Shown: in pieces, positions 9,181 through 17,868 of the stretch
Position numbering within the stretch: the first letter of the stretch is position 1
How the letters are laid out: every line of letters starts with the position of its first letter
Assembly (NCBI GenBank): GCA_943331005.2
Contig: CALQJX020000006.1
Coordinates: 1 to 64,000 of the forward strand
Direction: 5' to 3'
Source: Bordetella parapertussis
GTDB taxonomy: Bacteria > Bacteroidota > Bacteroidia > Chitinophagales > Chitinophagaceae
DNA length: 64,000 nucleotides
Program-made: the position numbers and the translations under genes
The notes under the pieces: generated by a model
What the model was told of the DNA's origin: nothing
Databases searched by the model: none
What the model saw: the letters and a program-made list of their open reading frames with translations, nothing else

Positions 9181-9285
9181 ATGTCTCCTCTAAAATCGTA
9201 TGCAATATTAGGTAACAGCCAATGAACAAAGAAGGATATGAGATTATGTAATTGTTAAGAGTGACATGGAGCAGGAAATAAAGAA

Positions 9286-9318
9286 AAAGCGGTAATGACA
9301 CTACATCATTACCGCTTT
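9286..9318 (-). terminator. Intrinsic terminator between the coiled-coil gene and the response regulator
   Basis: A 13-bp perfect stem, AAAGCGGTAATGA and TCATTACCGCTTT, with a 7-nt loop. On the minus strand it is followed by a T-rich tract. It lies 23 bases past the stop of the gene ending at 9341 and separates that gene from the two-component system. Confidence 0.85.
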
Positions 9319-9340
9319 GTAATATGCTTTAGAGGCCGTT

Positions 9341-10291
9341 TTAACGAAGGTCTACCTGACCGCTGCCAATAATGTAACCATCGTTGTAGATCTCGATCTT
9401 ATAGCTACCTTTTTCGTATTCACCATCCTGGTTCCAATCTACAATTATGTTCTTCAATGGCTGGTTGCGTGTAAGTGCTACACCCTTTGCCAATGTGTAA
9501 GAAAGGTGATCGCCCTTGGTAGTAGTGAGCATGCCAGAACCTTTTGCCGGACTGTTGATAACAGTAGCCTTAGGATCTATGACACGGAGATATACCATTT
9601 TGGTACCGCTCTCTGCTATCCTGTTCTCATCAATATCGAAAGTGATGCGGAGAATGTCTGCTTTCTTCGCTTTCACTGTTTCTTTTTCTTTGCCGTTTCG
9701 CTTCACTTTTATTGCTTCGAGCTTGATGTTGGAAGCATGGAGCACAGATGCCAGCTGCTTGATAGCAATGTTCTGTGTAACGGTAGAATCCCTTTCGCGG
9801 GTGAGCACTTTATTGTTGCCGGTGAGTATGGTATTTTCTTTTTCCAGCTCGGCTATACGTGCTTCGTATTCGCGGGTCTTATCATTGAGCGAAGCGATCA
9901 TGATCCTTGCCTGCTCCAGCTCTGCCTGAGTAGCATTCTTTTTCTTGAGGATGGTACGGATCTGCGACCTGAGTTTGCCGAGGGCATCTTTATCGCCTTT
10001 CAGCATAGAGTCCATCTTGGCGTTCTGCGTGGTCAGCTGGTCTATCTTGGCAGAAGCCGCCTGGAAGTCGGCCTCGAGCGTAGCATGCTCTGTACCCAGA
10101 GAGTCCATGCGCTGCTGCTGCATCTGCGCCGTAGTAGCGTTCTGCTCTGCCATCTGGTTCTTGCTCATGAACAGGTAAATGCAGCCTGCCAGCAAAATAA
10201 TGATGACCACCCAATATATTATTGAGTTATTCTTCCGCTGTGGCGTATTTTTGGAGGGCTCTTGCGGCGTTATCTGATTGATCTGACTCAT
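9341..10291 (-). CDS. Single-pass membrane protein with a long coiled coil (unknown function)
   Basis: I do not recognise a named family. The 316 residues begin with a polar tail, one transmembrane helix at about 24-43 (IIYWVVIIILLAGCIYLF), then a heptad-rich region (about 45-175) full of Gln, Glu, Lys and Ala, consistent with a parallel coiled coil outside the cytoplasmic membrane. The C-terminal part (about 195-316) is predicted by eye to be beta-rich and ends in a hydrophobic, strand-like segment IGSGQVDLR. There is no lipobox or signal cleavage site. It has its own terminator and a promoter-like box upstream, so it is probably monocistronic. A role in envelope organisation is a guess. Confidence 0.75.
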   Translation of the reverse strand: MSQINQITPQEPSKNTPQRKNNSIIYWVVIIILLAGCIYLFMSKNQMAEQNATTAQMQQQRMDSLGTEHATLEADFQAASAKIDQLTTQNAKMDSMLKGDKDALGKLRSQIRTILKKKNATQAELEQARIMIASLNDKTREYEARIAELEKENTILTGNNKVLTRERDSTVTQNIAIKQLASVLHASNIKLEAIKVKRNGKEKETVKAKKADILRITFDIDENRIAESGTKMVYLRVIDPKATVINSPAKGSGMLTTTKGDHLSYTLAKGVALTRNQPLKNIIVDWNQDGEYEKGSYKIEIYNDGYIIGSGQVDLR

Positions 10292-10336
10292 AATTCAGTT
10301 ATATTTATTAATAAAATGCAAAGGCAAATTTCGCTG

Positions 10337-10344
10337 CAAATATA
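10337..10344 (-). promoter_or_regulatory. Promoter -7 box for the coiled-coil membrane protein
   Basis: Minus-strand TATATTTG matches TAnnTTTG, about 46 bases before the start codon at 10291. No clear -33 element was found at the expected distance. Confidence 0.4.
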
Positions 10345-10361
10345 GCACACAATTTCATGTA

Positions 10362-11108
10362 ATGGAGCATTTCAACGGCATATTGTTTATAGACATCGAA
10401 ACGGTTCCGGGTGAGCCCGACCTGAACCTGCTGCCCGAGGGCATGCGTACAGAATGGGAGAAGAAGTCGCGGCTACTGAAGAACGTAAGCGAGGAACAGA
10501 AAGACCTGGCAGCCCTGTTTGAGGACCGTGCGGGTATCTTTTCGGAATTTGCCAAGATCGTCTGCATCAGCTTCGGTACCATCTACAAGGAGGAAAATAA
10601 CACCCGTGTAATGCGGCTACGATCGCTGGCGGGCGATGATGAACAGAAGATACTGCAGGACCTGTGCACCATCATAGAGAAGATGAGCACCCGCTACAAA
10701 GACTTCAGGTTTTGCGGGCACAACATAAAGGAGTTCGATATACCCTTCATCTGCCGCAGAATGGTGATCAACAATGTGGCGCTGCCGCAGTGCCTGCAGC
10801 TATCTGGCAAAAAACCATGGGAGATAAACCACCTGGACACTATGGAACTGTGGAAGTTTGGCGACAACAAAAACTTCACCTCGCTGTCTTTGCTTGCACA
10901 GGTGCTGGGCATACCCTCGCCCAAGGAAGATATAGATGGCAGCCAGGTGGGCAGGGTTTACTGGCAGGAAAAAGACATTGCCCGCATCAGCACCTACTGC
11001 ATGCGCGACGTATTTACGACCGCCAAAGTGTTTCTGCGGCTGAAGGGTGCTACCGACATGGAGCTGGTTGCCGAATATACCGATGGCTACAGCCTGGATG
11101 CGCTCTAG
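10362..11108 (+). CDS. 3'-5' exonuclease of the PolB exonuclease-domain family
   Basis: A 248-residue protein of the DEDD exonuclease superfamily resembling the proofreading domain of DNA polymerase B (DNA_pol_B_exo2 type). The Exo I motif is FIDIETVPG (Asp11, Glu13). An Exo II-like segment is FCGHNIKEFDIPFICRRM, and the C-terminal motif is ARISTYCMRDVFTTAKVFLR with the last Asp. It has no polymerase domain, as is normal for this stand-alone bacterial family. Predicted activity is metal-dependent 3'-5' degradation of single-stranded DNA or RNA; the cellular role is not established. The start ATG at 10362 gives MEHFNGILFIDIET, consistent with the family. Confidence 0.85.
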   Translation: MEHFNGILFIDIETVPGEPDLNLLPEGMRTEWEKKSRLLKNVSEEQKDLAALFEDRAGIFSEFAKIVCISFGTIYKEENNTRVMRLRSLAGDDEQKILQDLCTIIEKMSTRYKDFRFCGHNIKEFDIPFICRRMVINNVALPQCLQLSGKKPWEINHLDTMELWKFGDNKNFTSLSLLAQVLGIPSPKEDIDGSQVGRVYWQEKDIARISTYCMRDVFTTAKVFLRLKGATDMELVAEYTDGYSLDAL

Positions 11109-11208
11109 ACTAGGCCGCATACTTAACTCCCGGCGTACTAATGAATTAGTTCTTAAAAGTTTTTTAAAAATCTTTATCTTGCATCTTCAGAAAAATAAAA
11201 TACCGAAC

Positions 11209-12402
11209 ATGTTACAACGCTGGAGTTATATCTTCTTGTCATTGGTAGCGTCATCAATGCTGTTTGTTTCCTGCAAGCCCAAATACAGTTCTGATGATGT
11301 GTTGCCAAGTGCCTATTCTCCCAATGTGATCATTGGCAGCAATAATCAGGTGCTGTATGCACTGAACCCGACAAGCGGCATAAAAAGCTGGGAAGTGGGG
11401 CTGCCCTGCCCTATAGCTGCATCTCCTGTGGTGTATAACGGTAGTGTTTATGTAGCATCTTCTACCAGAGATACTATCTACAAGATCAACTCCAGAACGG
11501 GTGCGATCACTAAAAAGATCACTTATGCCAATGGCGGTACCGGTACCAAATCTACCCCTATAGCCGATGGCAAACTGATCTATGTGGCGGGCAAAAGCGG
11601 CGTTTTCTGCGCTATAGATACCAACACCGGTACTACCAAGTGGAGCTATATGGCCGACGGACCGCTGGAAGCATCGCCTACGCTGTATAGCGGCAGTATA
11701 TTCTTTGCCAGCACCAATGGTACTGTATACCGTATGGAAAAGAACGACGGTACTCCTTACCCGCCTGCATCTCCATCGCCAACATGGTCGCTGAATATAC
11801 CGGGTGCCAAGTTCACCGCATCTCCTGCTATAGGCAATCCTTACCTTTTTGTGGGTAGCGTATCAGACAGTGCTATGTACTGCCTGTATGTAGATGCGCC
11901 GAGCACTACAGGTGTACTGAGGTGGAAATACAAAACAAAGGGCGGCATTCGCAGCTCTGCTACTGCCTACAAGGGTACGTGTATCTTCGGTTGCGATGAC
12001 TTTAATGTGTACTGTACCGATACCGGCCTGCAGCTGACCACCACTACGCCCGATCTGCGCTGGAAGCGTGAACTGAAGAGCGAAATAACCTCATCGCCCT
12101 ACGCCAACAACCAGGTAGTATATGTAGGCTGCAAAGACTACAAACTCTATGCGCTGAAGATAGCAGACGGTGCCATCAAATGGCAGTTCTCGTCTACAGG
12201 CGTTATCACATCGAGCCCGCTGCCTTATAACGATCTTATCTACATAGGTAGCTACGACAAATACCTCTATGCGCTCGACTCTGCAAGGGGTACCGTGAAA
12301 TGGAAAAGCAACATAAACGGCCAGATAGAATGCTCCCCGGTGCTAGACGATCTGGTGAAAACCACCGGCCACAACAGCCAGATAAGCGGCTACACCAACT
12401 AA
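11209..12402 (+). CDS. PQQ-like beta-propeller lipoprotein
   Basis: A 397-residue outer-envelope lipoprotein. I place the start at 11209 because MLQRWSYIFLSLVASS leads straight into a lipobox (FVSC, Cys22); the longer frame from 11047 would overlap the exonuclease gene. The rest is a series of about seven WD/PQQ-like blades with recurring patterns such as LYALNPTSGIKSWE, VYVASSTRDTIYKIN and LYALKIADGAIKWQFSS. The fold resembles BamB, but no Bam partners are adjacent and the repeats also occur in many Bacteroidota surface proteins. No catalytic residues are apparent. An intrinsic terminator follows at 12431. Confidence 0.85.
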   Translation: MLQRWSYIFLSLVASSMLFVSCKPKYSSDDVLPSAYSPNVIIGSNNQVLYALNPTSGIKSWEVGLPCPIAASPVVYNGSVYVASSTRDTIYKINSRTGAITKKITYANGGTGTKSTPIADGKLIYVAGKSGVFCAIDTNTGTTKWSYMADGPLEASPTLYSGSIFFASTNGTVYRMEKNDGTPYPPASPSPTWSLNIPGAKFTASPAIGNPYLFVGSVSDSAMYCLYVDAPSTTGVLRWKYKTKGGIRSSATAYKGTCIFGCDDFNVYCTDTGLQLTTTTPDLRWKRELKSEITSSPYANNQVVYVGCKDYKLYALKIADGAIKWQFSSTGVITSSPLPYNDLIYIGSYDKYLYALDSARGTVKWKSNINGQIECSPVLDDLVKTTGHNSQISGYTN

Positions 12403-12430
12403 CTACTTATTTTAGTATATTTTTCGAAAA

Positions 12431-12457
12431 ACCATCACAGAAAGTGATGGTTTTTTT
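12431..12457 (+). terminator. Intrinsic terminator after the beta-propeller lipoprotein
   Basis: Stem ACCATCAC / GTGATGGT with a 5-nt loop, followed by seven T residues, 28 bases past the stop at 12402. This is a textbook rho-independent terminator. Confidence 0.92.
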
Positions 12458-12500
12458 CATTTTTTTACTGAAGTGAGTTATATTTGATGACCAAGATCAT

Positions 12501-12536
12501 TTGCACTTAACTACTAATACTAGTAGTTAAGTGCAA
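12501..12536. repeat. Perfect 16-bp inverted repeat
   Basis: Arms TTGCACTTAACTACTA and TAGTAGTTAAGTGCAA pair perfectly around the 4-nt spacer ATAC. There is no T-run on either side, and a proper terminator already lies 45 bases upstream, so this is not an obvious terminator. It could be an operator or a structured 5' leader for the receiver-domain gene at 12689. Confidence 0.85.
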
Positions 12537-12688
12537 CCAAAGATGTGCTTACTTGCAGGCTATTGTTAATCATTTAACCTAATATGCTTAACCGGCATCA
12601 TGTAGCTTAAATAGTACCATTAAAAGCACCTGTCATCAGCGCTACTTGCGAACAGGATGGAGATGTGAAAACTCTAAAACTGAAAACT

Positions 12689-13111
12689 ATGCCAGCACCC
12701 CCAAGAGAAAAACAACACGTGATCATTATTGATGACGACCCCATCAGTAATCTGCTTACTGAAGAAAAGATAAAAACAGTACACAACAAAGAATGCATCC
12801 ATTCTTTTGTAAATCCAGAATTTGGCCTGGAAAGGATAAACACACTTTTAAGCAAGAATATCAACGAAAGTATCATTCTGCTGCTGGACATAAATATGCC
12901 CAACATAAACGGATGGGATGCGCTGGATAAGCTGAAAGCAATGTTTGAGGACCTGAACACAAAATCTGTGCGCATCTATATGCTGTCTTCATCCATAGAT
13001 ATGAACGATAAGATAAAAGCCTACAACAACCCGCTGGTATCGGGCTATTTTGAGAAACCACTGTCTGTGAGAGACTTTATGGATCTCATCTTCAAGAACA
13101 ACTATTTATAA
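12689..13111 (+). CDS. Stand-alone response regulator receiver protein
   Basis: A 140-residue CheY-like protein without an output domain. Conserved residues are the acidic cluster Asp15-Asp17, phospho-acceptor Asp67 in ILLLDINMP, Ser100 at the switch position and Lys123 in FEKP. I prefer the ATG at 12689 over the in-frame GTG at 12665 because the receiver fold starts at VIIIDDDP. No kinase is adjacent, so it is an orphan that probably relays a phosphoryl group or controls a partner by contact. A 16-bp inverted repeat lies upstream and a terminator follows at 13113. Confidence 0.9.
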   Translation: MPAPPREKQHVIIIDDDPISNLLTEEKIKTVHNKECIHSFVNPEFGLERINTLLSKNINESIILLLDINMPNINGWDALDKLKAMFEDLNTKSVRIYMLSSSIDMNDKIKAYNNPLVSGYFEKPLSVRDFMDLIFKNNYL

Positions 13112-13112
13112 C

Positions 13113-13140
13113 AGCAGGAGTTAACACTCCTGCTTTTTTT
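13113..13140 (+). terminator. Intrinsic terminator after the receiver protein
   Basis: Stem AGCAGGAGT / ACTCCTGCT with a TAAC loop and a run of T residues to 13140. It sits between converging genes and may also limit transcription from the minus strand. Confidence 0.92.
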
Positions 13141-13145
13141 AGCCA

Positions 13146-15053
13146 TTATTTACTCACTTTCTCGTAGGCAGCGTTGGTGCTTACGAACTCCGGAACCAGG
13201 TCCTTCATCAGGTGGACCGTTTCCAGCGTGTAGTGTTGGCGTGCGCTGTTCACCAGCTTGTCTACCTTGCGTGCCACAGTGGCAAAATCATATTCGCGCA
13301 CATCGGCTATCATTATCTTCTCGTGATAGGTGGGTCTTGAGTTCTCTGCAGAGCTCAGCAGCTCTTCATAGAGCTTTTCTCCCGGCCTCAGTCCGGTGAA
13401 GACGATCTTTATGTCTTTATCGGGTTCTTTGCCTGCCAGCCTTATTACCTTGCGTGCCAGGTCTACTATCTTCACGGGTTTGCCCATATCGAATACGAAT
13501 ATCTCGCCTCCCTGCCCCATAACGCCGGCCTCTATGACCAGCAGGCAAGCCTCGGGAATGGTCATGAAGTAGCGGGTGATCTCGGGATCTGTAACGGTGA
13601 TGGGCCCGCCTTTTTCCAGCTGCTTGCGGAAGCGGGGTATCACAGAGCCGTTGGAGCCCAGTACATTGCCGAAACGGGTGGTAACGAACTTGGTAATAGG
13701 TGGTTCGGTATCGCCATGGGTATCTGTGAGGTGCTTGAAGTAGCTCTGCGTAAATATCTCTGCTATGCGCTTGGAAGCCCCCATAACATTGGTAGGGTTC
13801 ACCGCTTTGTCGGTAGATACCATTACAAACTTCTCTACGTTATTGGCCACGGCCAGCTCTGCCAGCTGGCGGGTGCCTGCCACATTGTTTATGACCGCAA
13901 TAGAGGGGTTATCTTCCATAAGCGGCACATGCTTGTAGGCAGCGGCATGAAACACTATCTGCGGATTGTAGACCTCGAAGAGGTGCTCCATGCGGTTCTT
14001 GTCGCATATATCGCCCAGATAGGCTTTTATGATGTTGGGGTTCTTTTGTTTTTCGGTTATCTCCAGCACAAACTCGTGCATGGGGGTCTCGGCCTTGTCG
14101 CAGAGAATGATGAGGGACGGCCTGTAGTTGAGCAACTGGCGCACCAGCTCGCTGCCTATAGAGCCTGCCGCACCGGTAACCAGTATCTTTTTGCCCCTCA
14201 GCTCGCTGTATATAGCTTCGTTGTGTATCTTGATGACCTCTCTTTCCAGCAGGTCTTCGATGTTTATGTTCTGCAGCTGGCGGGTATCTATCTTGTCATT
14301 CAGCCAGTCTTTCATGGCGGGTACCTGCTGCACCTTTATGCCGTGGGTCAGGCAACTGTCCACCAGCTCATTGAGGGTGGTCTTTTCCATGTGCCTGCTG
14401 GCCAGTATCAGTATCTCCACACCCTCGGCAGCAAGTTTGGCTATGCTGCTGTCGTTGGTGCCATAGATGGGTATACCCTCCAGCAGCTTGCCGTTGGTAC
14501 TGAAAGAATTGTCGAGGAAGGCCACTACCTGCATATCGCCATCGGGCAGGCTGTTCATTACCTTTTTTATGTGCAGTCCGTCGGCCGATGTGTCGTAGAC
14601 CACCACCTTTTTCTTGGTGATACGGATACCACCTACAGATATGGACTTATAGAAATTGAAGGTGTATCTTACTCCAAGTCGGTAAGAGATAATAACAAAG
14701 CTGGTGATAAAGAAATTGATAGAAACGATCTGCAGGGTGAAGTAGTTGCGCGAGCCGAGGAAGAAGATATTAACAACTAAATAAAAGAAAGCTGCTATGG
14801 CATTTACCATTACCAGGCGCGATGCATCTTCGAGATTGGTGTAGCGCACTATGCCGGCATAACTCCTGAAGGCATAGAAAAGCACTGCATTTACGCCCAG
14901 TACCACCAGCATCATGAAGCGGAGACCGTCATTCATATGATCCCAGTTGAAGTTGAGCTTCAGCATTCTGGAGAGGAACAGGCAAAAACAAACCAGGAAG
15001 AGATCTAAAAGAAAGACCAACCACCTGGGCAGTATGCGTAATTTATAAGACAT
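13146..15053 (-). CDS. Membrane-bound nucleotide-sugar 4,6-dehydratase/epimerase (CapD/WbpM/FlaA1 family)
   Basis: A 635-residue enzyme in two parts. The N-terminal half has four hydrophobic segments (about residues 8-135) and a first Rossmann-like CoA-binding-type domain. The C-terminal half (from about 285) is a short-chain dehydrogenase/reductase with the NAD motif VTGAAGSIGSELVRQL, the FHAAAYKHVPLMEDNP signature and the MVSTDKAVNPTNVMGASKR active-site region. Family members convert UDP-GlcNAc to a 4-keto-6-deoxy sugar for surface glycans. I place the start at the ATG at 15053 (MSYKLRILPRW); the frame extends to 15131. It is detached from the export cluster at 310-7349 but probably supplies it. 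The substrate is inferred, not shown. Confidence 0.9.
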   Translation of the reverse strand: MSYKLRILPRWLVFLLDLFLVCFCLFLSRMLKLNFNWDHMNDGLRFMMLVVLGVNAVLFYAFRSYAGIVRYTNLEDASRLVMVNAIAAFFYLVVNIFFLGSRNYFTLQIVSINFFITSFVIISYRLGVRYTFNFYKSISVGGIRITKKKVVVYDTSADGLHIKKVMNSLPDGDMQVVAFLDNSFSTNGKLLEGIPIYGTNDSSIAKLAAEGVEILILASRHMEKTTLNELVDSCLTHGIKVQQVPAMKDWLNDKIDTRQLQNINIEDLLEREVIKIHNEAIYSELRGKKILVTGAAGSIGSELVRQLLNYRPSLIILCDKAETPMHEFVLEITEKQKNPNIIKAYLGDICDKNRMEHLFEVYNPQIVFHAAAYKHVPLMEDNPSIAVINNVAGTRQLAELAVANNVEKFVMVSTDKAVNPTNVMGASKRIAEIFTQSYFKHLTDTHGDTEPPITKFVTTRFGNVLGSNGSVIPRFRKQLEKGGPITVTDPEITRYFMTIPEACLLVIEAGVMGQGGEIFVFDMGKPVKIVDLARKVIRLAGKEPDKDIKIVFTGLRPGEKLYEELLSSAENSRPTYHEKIMIADVREYDFATVARKVDKLVNSARQHYTLETVHLMKDLVPEFVSTNAAYEKVSK

Positions 15054-15246
15054 AGTCTTTGCGTTAAACGTTTTCGTAATGTTAATAGTTCTTGGGTAAA
15101 GCAATATTAGTAAAAATATTTTGCAAATCAATGGTTAATCTGAAATATAATAATTTGATTTAAATGTACATGCATCATCAATATGCATAGCTGTGCTTTT
15201 TCAGACGACGGAATGGAAATATTCATTCGTTTGACTACCTTGCGGC

Positions 15247-15420
15247 ATGGAAAATTCTAAAGGAGCGCCCAAAAAAGCAGCAGCAACCAAACTACCATCG
15301 AAGCAGATAGTTTTTGGCAACCAGCCAAAAGGCAAAAAAGGCCAGCAGGGCGGCAAGGCCAGCGTGAACAGCGTGAAAAAAGGCGGTGTGAACCTGATGC
15401 GCAAGCTCTCCGGCATGTAA
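15247..15420 (+). CDS. Small basic hypothetical protein (57 aa)
   Basis: A short plus-strand ORF that begins MENSKGAPKKAAATKLPSKQ and ends NLMRKLSGM. It is rich in Lys, Gly and Gln and has codon choice like the neighbouring genes. A TACCTTGC element close to the -7 consensus lies at 15236-15243, only a few bases before the ATG, which would make the transcript almost leaderless. The opposite-strand ORF over the same bases reads as low-complexity and is unlikely. I do not recognise the family. Nucleic-acid binding is possible from its charge only. Confidence 0.55.
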   Translation: MENSKGAPKKAAATKLPSKQIVFGNQPKGKKGQQGGKASVNSVKKGGVNLMRKLSGM

Positions 15421-15432
15421 TACTGCCTGTTT

Positions 15433-15993
15433 TTAGTACAGTCTCAGCATTTCATTATCTACAGACTGAAAGAAGTCGCCGGGCTGAAAGGTTCTCCACT
15501 GGGGCCTCTCCATAAGTTTTATGTAGCGGTCTATGTGTGTGCGGTGAAAGTCGTAGCGGGTTTGCTCGGGCATGTTCATAGCCACTATCCAGCCGCCATC
15601 GTCCTTTATGTCTTCATACCATTCTTCGTAGTAGTCGGTATCGCTGCTATGAAAGTTGAGTACATTTTCTGTAATGAGTATGAACTTGACAATGCCACGT
15701 ACCACCAGCAGGTCTATTACAGACCGTTTCAGCTGCATGATGTCGTTTTCCACGGCATCGTTCCACTCGCCTATGAGCTCTATGATGGCAAAATTGAGGT
15801 CGTAATCGGCAAAGAGCTCCTTCATGTACAGGGTACGCGATCCGAACTCGTCCCACTGGGGGTGTATGTAATAATTGTAAACGGTATTGGAATATTCAAA
15901 CTCGCTGTGCTCTACCCCGTAAAACGGCGAGAACTCGTCTTCTTCGGCGGTATACAGGTGTCTCCAGTTGTAAAAAGGCTCTATTTCGTGCAT
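15433..15993 (-). CDS. Conserved-looking hypothetical protein, acidic and aromatic-rich
   Basis: A 186-residue cytosolic-looking protein (no signal peptide or membrane segment) with many Tyr, Trp, Asp and Glu, for example HEIEPFYNWRHLYTAEEDEF and the central hydrophobic stretch VIDLLVVRGIVKFILITENV. I place the start at the ATG at 15993 because the extra upstream residues to 16077 read as noncoding and a promoter box lies at 16003-16010. I cannot assign a family or function. It faces the small basic protein gene at 15247 and is not in an obvious operon. Confidence 0.7.
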   Translation of the reverse strand: MHEIEPFYNWRHLYTAEEDEFSPFYGVEHSEFEYSNTVYNYYIHPQWDEFGSRTLYMKELFADYDLNFAIIELIGEWNDAVENDIMQLKRSVIDLLVVRGIVKFILITENVLNFHSSDTDYYEEWYEDIKDDGGWIVAMNMPEQTRYDFHRTHIDRYIKLMERPQWRTFQPGDFFQSVDNEMLRLY

Positions 15994-16002
15994 AAACGGG
16001 CA

Positions 16003-16010
16003 CAAAGATA
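16003..16010 (-). promoter_or_regulatory. Promoter -7 box for the acidic hypothetical protein
   Basis: Minus-strand TATCTTTG matches TAnnTTTG and lies 9 bases before the ATG at 15993. Transcription would begin almost at the start codon. This supports the shorter start but implies a leaderless or very short leader. Confidence 0.5.
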
Positions 16011-16349
16011 ATGGGGAAAAGGGTAAAAGGTGCTTGTTTTGAAGCAGGCTAATTTTACATACAGCAAACACTGGCACACAGTGAGCAAGAATTGGTGCAA
16101 AAACACACTAATGCATTGAAGATCAGCAGCAAAGTGAGCAAGATATTCGGGAGCCCGTATGCAGGAAGTGCAAAAACGGGAAAGGAACTACCTGCCGGAG
16201 CGGGAGGAAGGATAAAAGCGGGGTAAAAAAGGTGTATATTTGAAGCAGAAACACAGGATAAGCTGCAAACTTATAATATGTGTATATACCTGTTTGACGA
16301 TGGTTTGAATGGGAATATACGCTTTTTTATTTTTCCACAATTTTTTTTC
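16011..16349. other. Noncoding gap upstream of infA
   Basis: About 340 bases without a credible gene. AT-rich tracts increase towards infA. This is one of the two predicted ends of the putative inversion that separates map from infA. No insertion sequence or repeat was recognised in it. Confidence 0.5.
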
Positions 16350-16379
16350 GGTTTAAATAAAAAGTTTTTACTACCTTTG
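16350..16379 (+). promoter_or_regulatory. Promoter of the infA-rplQ ribosomal block
   Basis: The -7 box TACCTTTG lies at 16372-16379 and is followed by CAGTCC, as at other strong promoters in this window (tRNA-Met, rpsJ). Upstream are long T/A tracts (16321-16370) and CGGTTTAAA in the -33 area, though not a perfect TTTG. The ATG of infA follows 17 bases later. A strong own promoter fits the block being detached from map. Confidence 0.8.
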
Positions 16380-16395
16380 CAGTCCTTAAAAAAAT

Positions 16396-16614
16396 ATGGC
16401 TAAGCAATCACTCATTAAACAGGACGGAACAATTGTCGAAGCGCTCTCTAATGCTATGTTTCGCGTCCGCCTGGAGAATGGACATGAAATACTGGCTACT
16501 ATTTCGGGCAAGATGCGAATGCACTACATACGTATACTGCCGGGCGACAAGGTAGGTGTGGAAATGAGTCCGTATGACCTGAGCCGCGGAAGGATAATAT
16601 ACAGGTATAAATAA
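16396..16614 (+). CDS. infA: Translation initiation factor IF-1
   Basis: A 72-residue S1/OB-fold protein that binds the A site of the 30S subunit during initiation. It matches IF-1 over its full length: [60 protein letters not shown] and the RIIYRYK end. It is the first gene of the alpha ribosomal block. In many Bacteroidota it directly follows map; here map lies 33 kb away on the other strand. Confidence 0.98.
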   Translation: MAKQSLIKQDGTIVEALSNAMFRVRLENGHEILATISGKMRMHYIRILPGDKVGVEMSPYDLSRGRIIYRYK

Positions 16615-16705
16615 AGAATGCTGCCGGGCTGCGAGGCCGGGTTTGCTGCAAAGCAGACAGGGAGCAGGAAAAGATAATAAGTTTAAGCATAGAAAACCAA
16701 TAACA

Positions 16706-16822
16706 ATGAAAGTTAGAGCATCTATAAAAAAGCGTAGCGTTGACTGTAAGATAGTTCGCCGTAAAGGTAAATTGTACATTATCAACAAGAAAAACCCACG
16801 CTTCAAGCAAAGGCAGGGATAG
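16706..16822 (+). CDS. rpmJ: Ribosomal protein L36
   Basis: A 38-residue ORF with the complete L36 sequence: [20 protein letters not shown], then [16 protein letters not shown]. Only one Cys (Cys14) is present, so it is the zinc-free type. Between infA and rpmJ are 91 noncoding bases with small GC-rich hairpins (16621-16665). Confidence 0.97.
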   Translation: MKVRASIKKRSVDCKIVRRKGKLYIINKKNPRFKQRQG

Positions 16823-16938
16823 TGCCTTTCGGGCACCTTTGCTGTGATGAAGTAACGGCGCCTGAGATTGGTGAGAAAACAAAAAACAGTATAAACAAAA
16901 CCCGCAGACCTAAGGGCGCGGGGTAAAATTAAATTTCA

Positions 16939-17319
16939 ATGGCTCGTATAGCTGGTATTGATCTTCCGAAAAACAAACGTGGTGAGATAGCGCTCACCTA
17001 TATTTACGGTATTGGCAACAGTACTGCCCGTTACATCCTCGATAAAGCAGGTGTTTCTTATGACAAGAAAGCATTTGAGTGGAATGACGAAGAGCAGACT
17101 GCTATCCGTAATATAATCAACGGTGAGTTCAAGGTGGAAGGACAACTGCGCTCTGAAGTGCAGATGAACATCAAACGTCTTATGGATATCGCATGTTACC
17201 GCGGACTCCGTCACCGTAAAGGACTTCCTCTGCGTGGACAGCGTACCCGTACCAACAGCCGCACCCGTAAAGGTAAGCGTAAGACAGTTGCAGGTAAGAA
17301 AAAAGCACCTAAGAAATAG
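16939..17319 (+). CDS. rpsM: Ribosomal protein S13
   Basis: A 126-residue S13, a 30S head protein that contacts P-site tRNA and the 50S subunit. Markers are [27 protein letters not shown] and [20 protein letters not shown], with a Lys-rich tail. The 116-base spacer before it holds the hairpin GTGCC-TTTCG-GGCAC (16822-16836) and a second GC-rich palindrome near 16903-16924, possibly processing or autogenous control elements. Confidence 0.98.
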   Translation: MARIAGIDLPKNKRGEIALTYIYGIGNSTARYILDKAGVSYDKKAFEWNDEEQTAIRNIINGEFKVEGQLRSEVQMNIKRLMDIACYRGLRHRKGLPLRGQRTRTNSRTRKGKRKTVAGKKKAPKK

Positions 17320-17454
17320 TAACCGTGCCACTGCCGGATCCACTGGTGTGTGGGGAGGAGTGGCAGGGACAGGAAAAAGAGAAAGCAGCATGCAAAGTAA
17401 TGCTCCTTCCCTTTTTTCCTGTTTTTTCATTGATTACCTTTTTAAACAAAAAAA

Positions 17455-17856
17455 ATGGCAAAAGCGCAGGCTTCAGCGAAAACCGTTGCTAAGAAACGGG
17501 TCGTTAAAATTGACACACATGGCGATGTACATATCAACGCCACATTCAACAACATCATCATCAGCATTACCAACAAGGCTGGCCAGGTAATATCATGGTC
17601 TTCTGCAGGTAAAATGGGCTTCCGTGGTTCTAAAAAGAACACCCCATATGCTGCACAGATGGCTGCACAGGATTGTGCAAAGGTTGCAACAGACGCAGGC
17701 ATGAAACGTGCTGACGTGTTTGTAAAAGGACCAGGATCTGGCCGTGAAGGTGCTATCCGTTCTATCAACAACTCCGGTATCGAGGTAACTTCTATCAAGG
17801 ACGTTACACCGCTTCCACACAATGGTTGCCGCCCACCGAAAAAACGTAGGGTATAA
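17455..17856 (+). CDS. rpsK: Ribosomal protein S11
   Basis: A 133-residue S11, part of the 30S platform. Motifs: [40 protein letters not shown] and [20 protein letters not shown], ending in [15 protein letters not shown]. The Asn-Gly in HNGCRPPK is the usual isoaspartate site of S11. The N terminus has a short Ala/Lys extension ([15 protein letters not shown]). Confidence 0.98.
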   Translation: MAKAQASAKTVAKKRVVKIDTHGDVHINATFNNIIISITNKAGQVISWSSAGKMGFRGSKKNTPYAAQMAAQDCAKVATDAGMKRADVFVKGPGSGREGAIRSINNSGIEVTSIKDVTPLPHNGCRPPKKRRV

Positions 17857-17868
17857 CATTTGATATAC

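Noticed and set aside
9506..10225. 239-residue plus-strand ORF inside the coiled-coil gene
   Set aside because: Antisense to a gene with a clear membrane helix, coiled coil and terminator; no supporting motif.
11047..11208. Longer N terminus of the beta-propeller lipoprotein
   Set aside because: It would overlap the exonuclease gene and hide a proper signal peptide and lipobox that begin at 11209.
13716..14780. 354-residue plus-strand ORF inside the CapD-like gene
   Set aside because: A shadow of the strongly supported minus-strand dehydratase; its translation shows no domain.
15201..15416. 71-residue minus-strand ORF opposite the small basic protein
   Set aside because: Phe/Pro-rich antisense reading; the plus-strand frame has better codon use and a promoter-like box.
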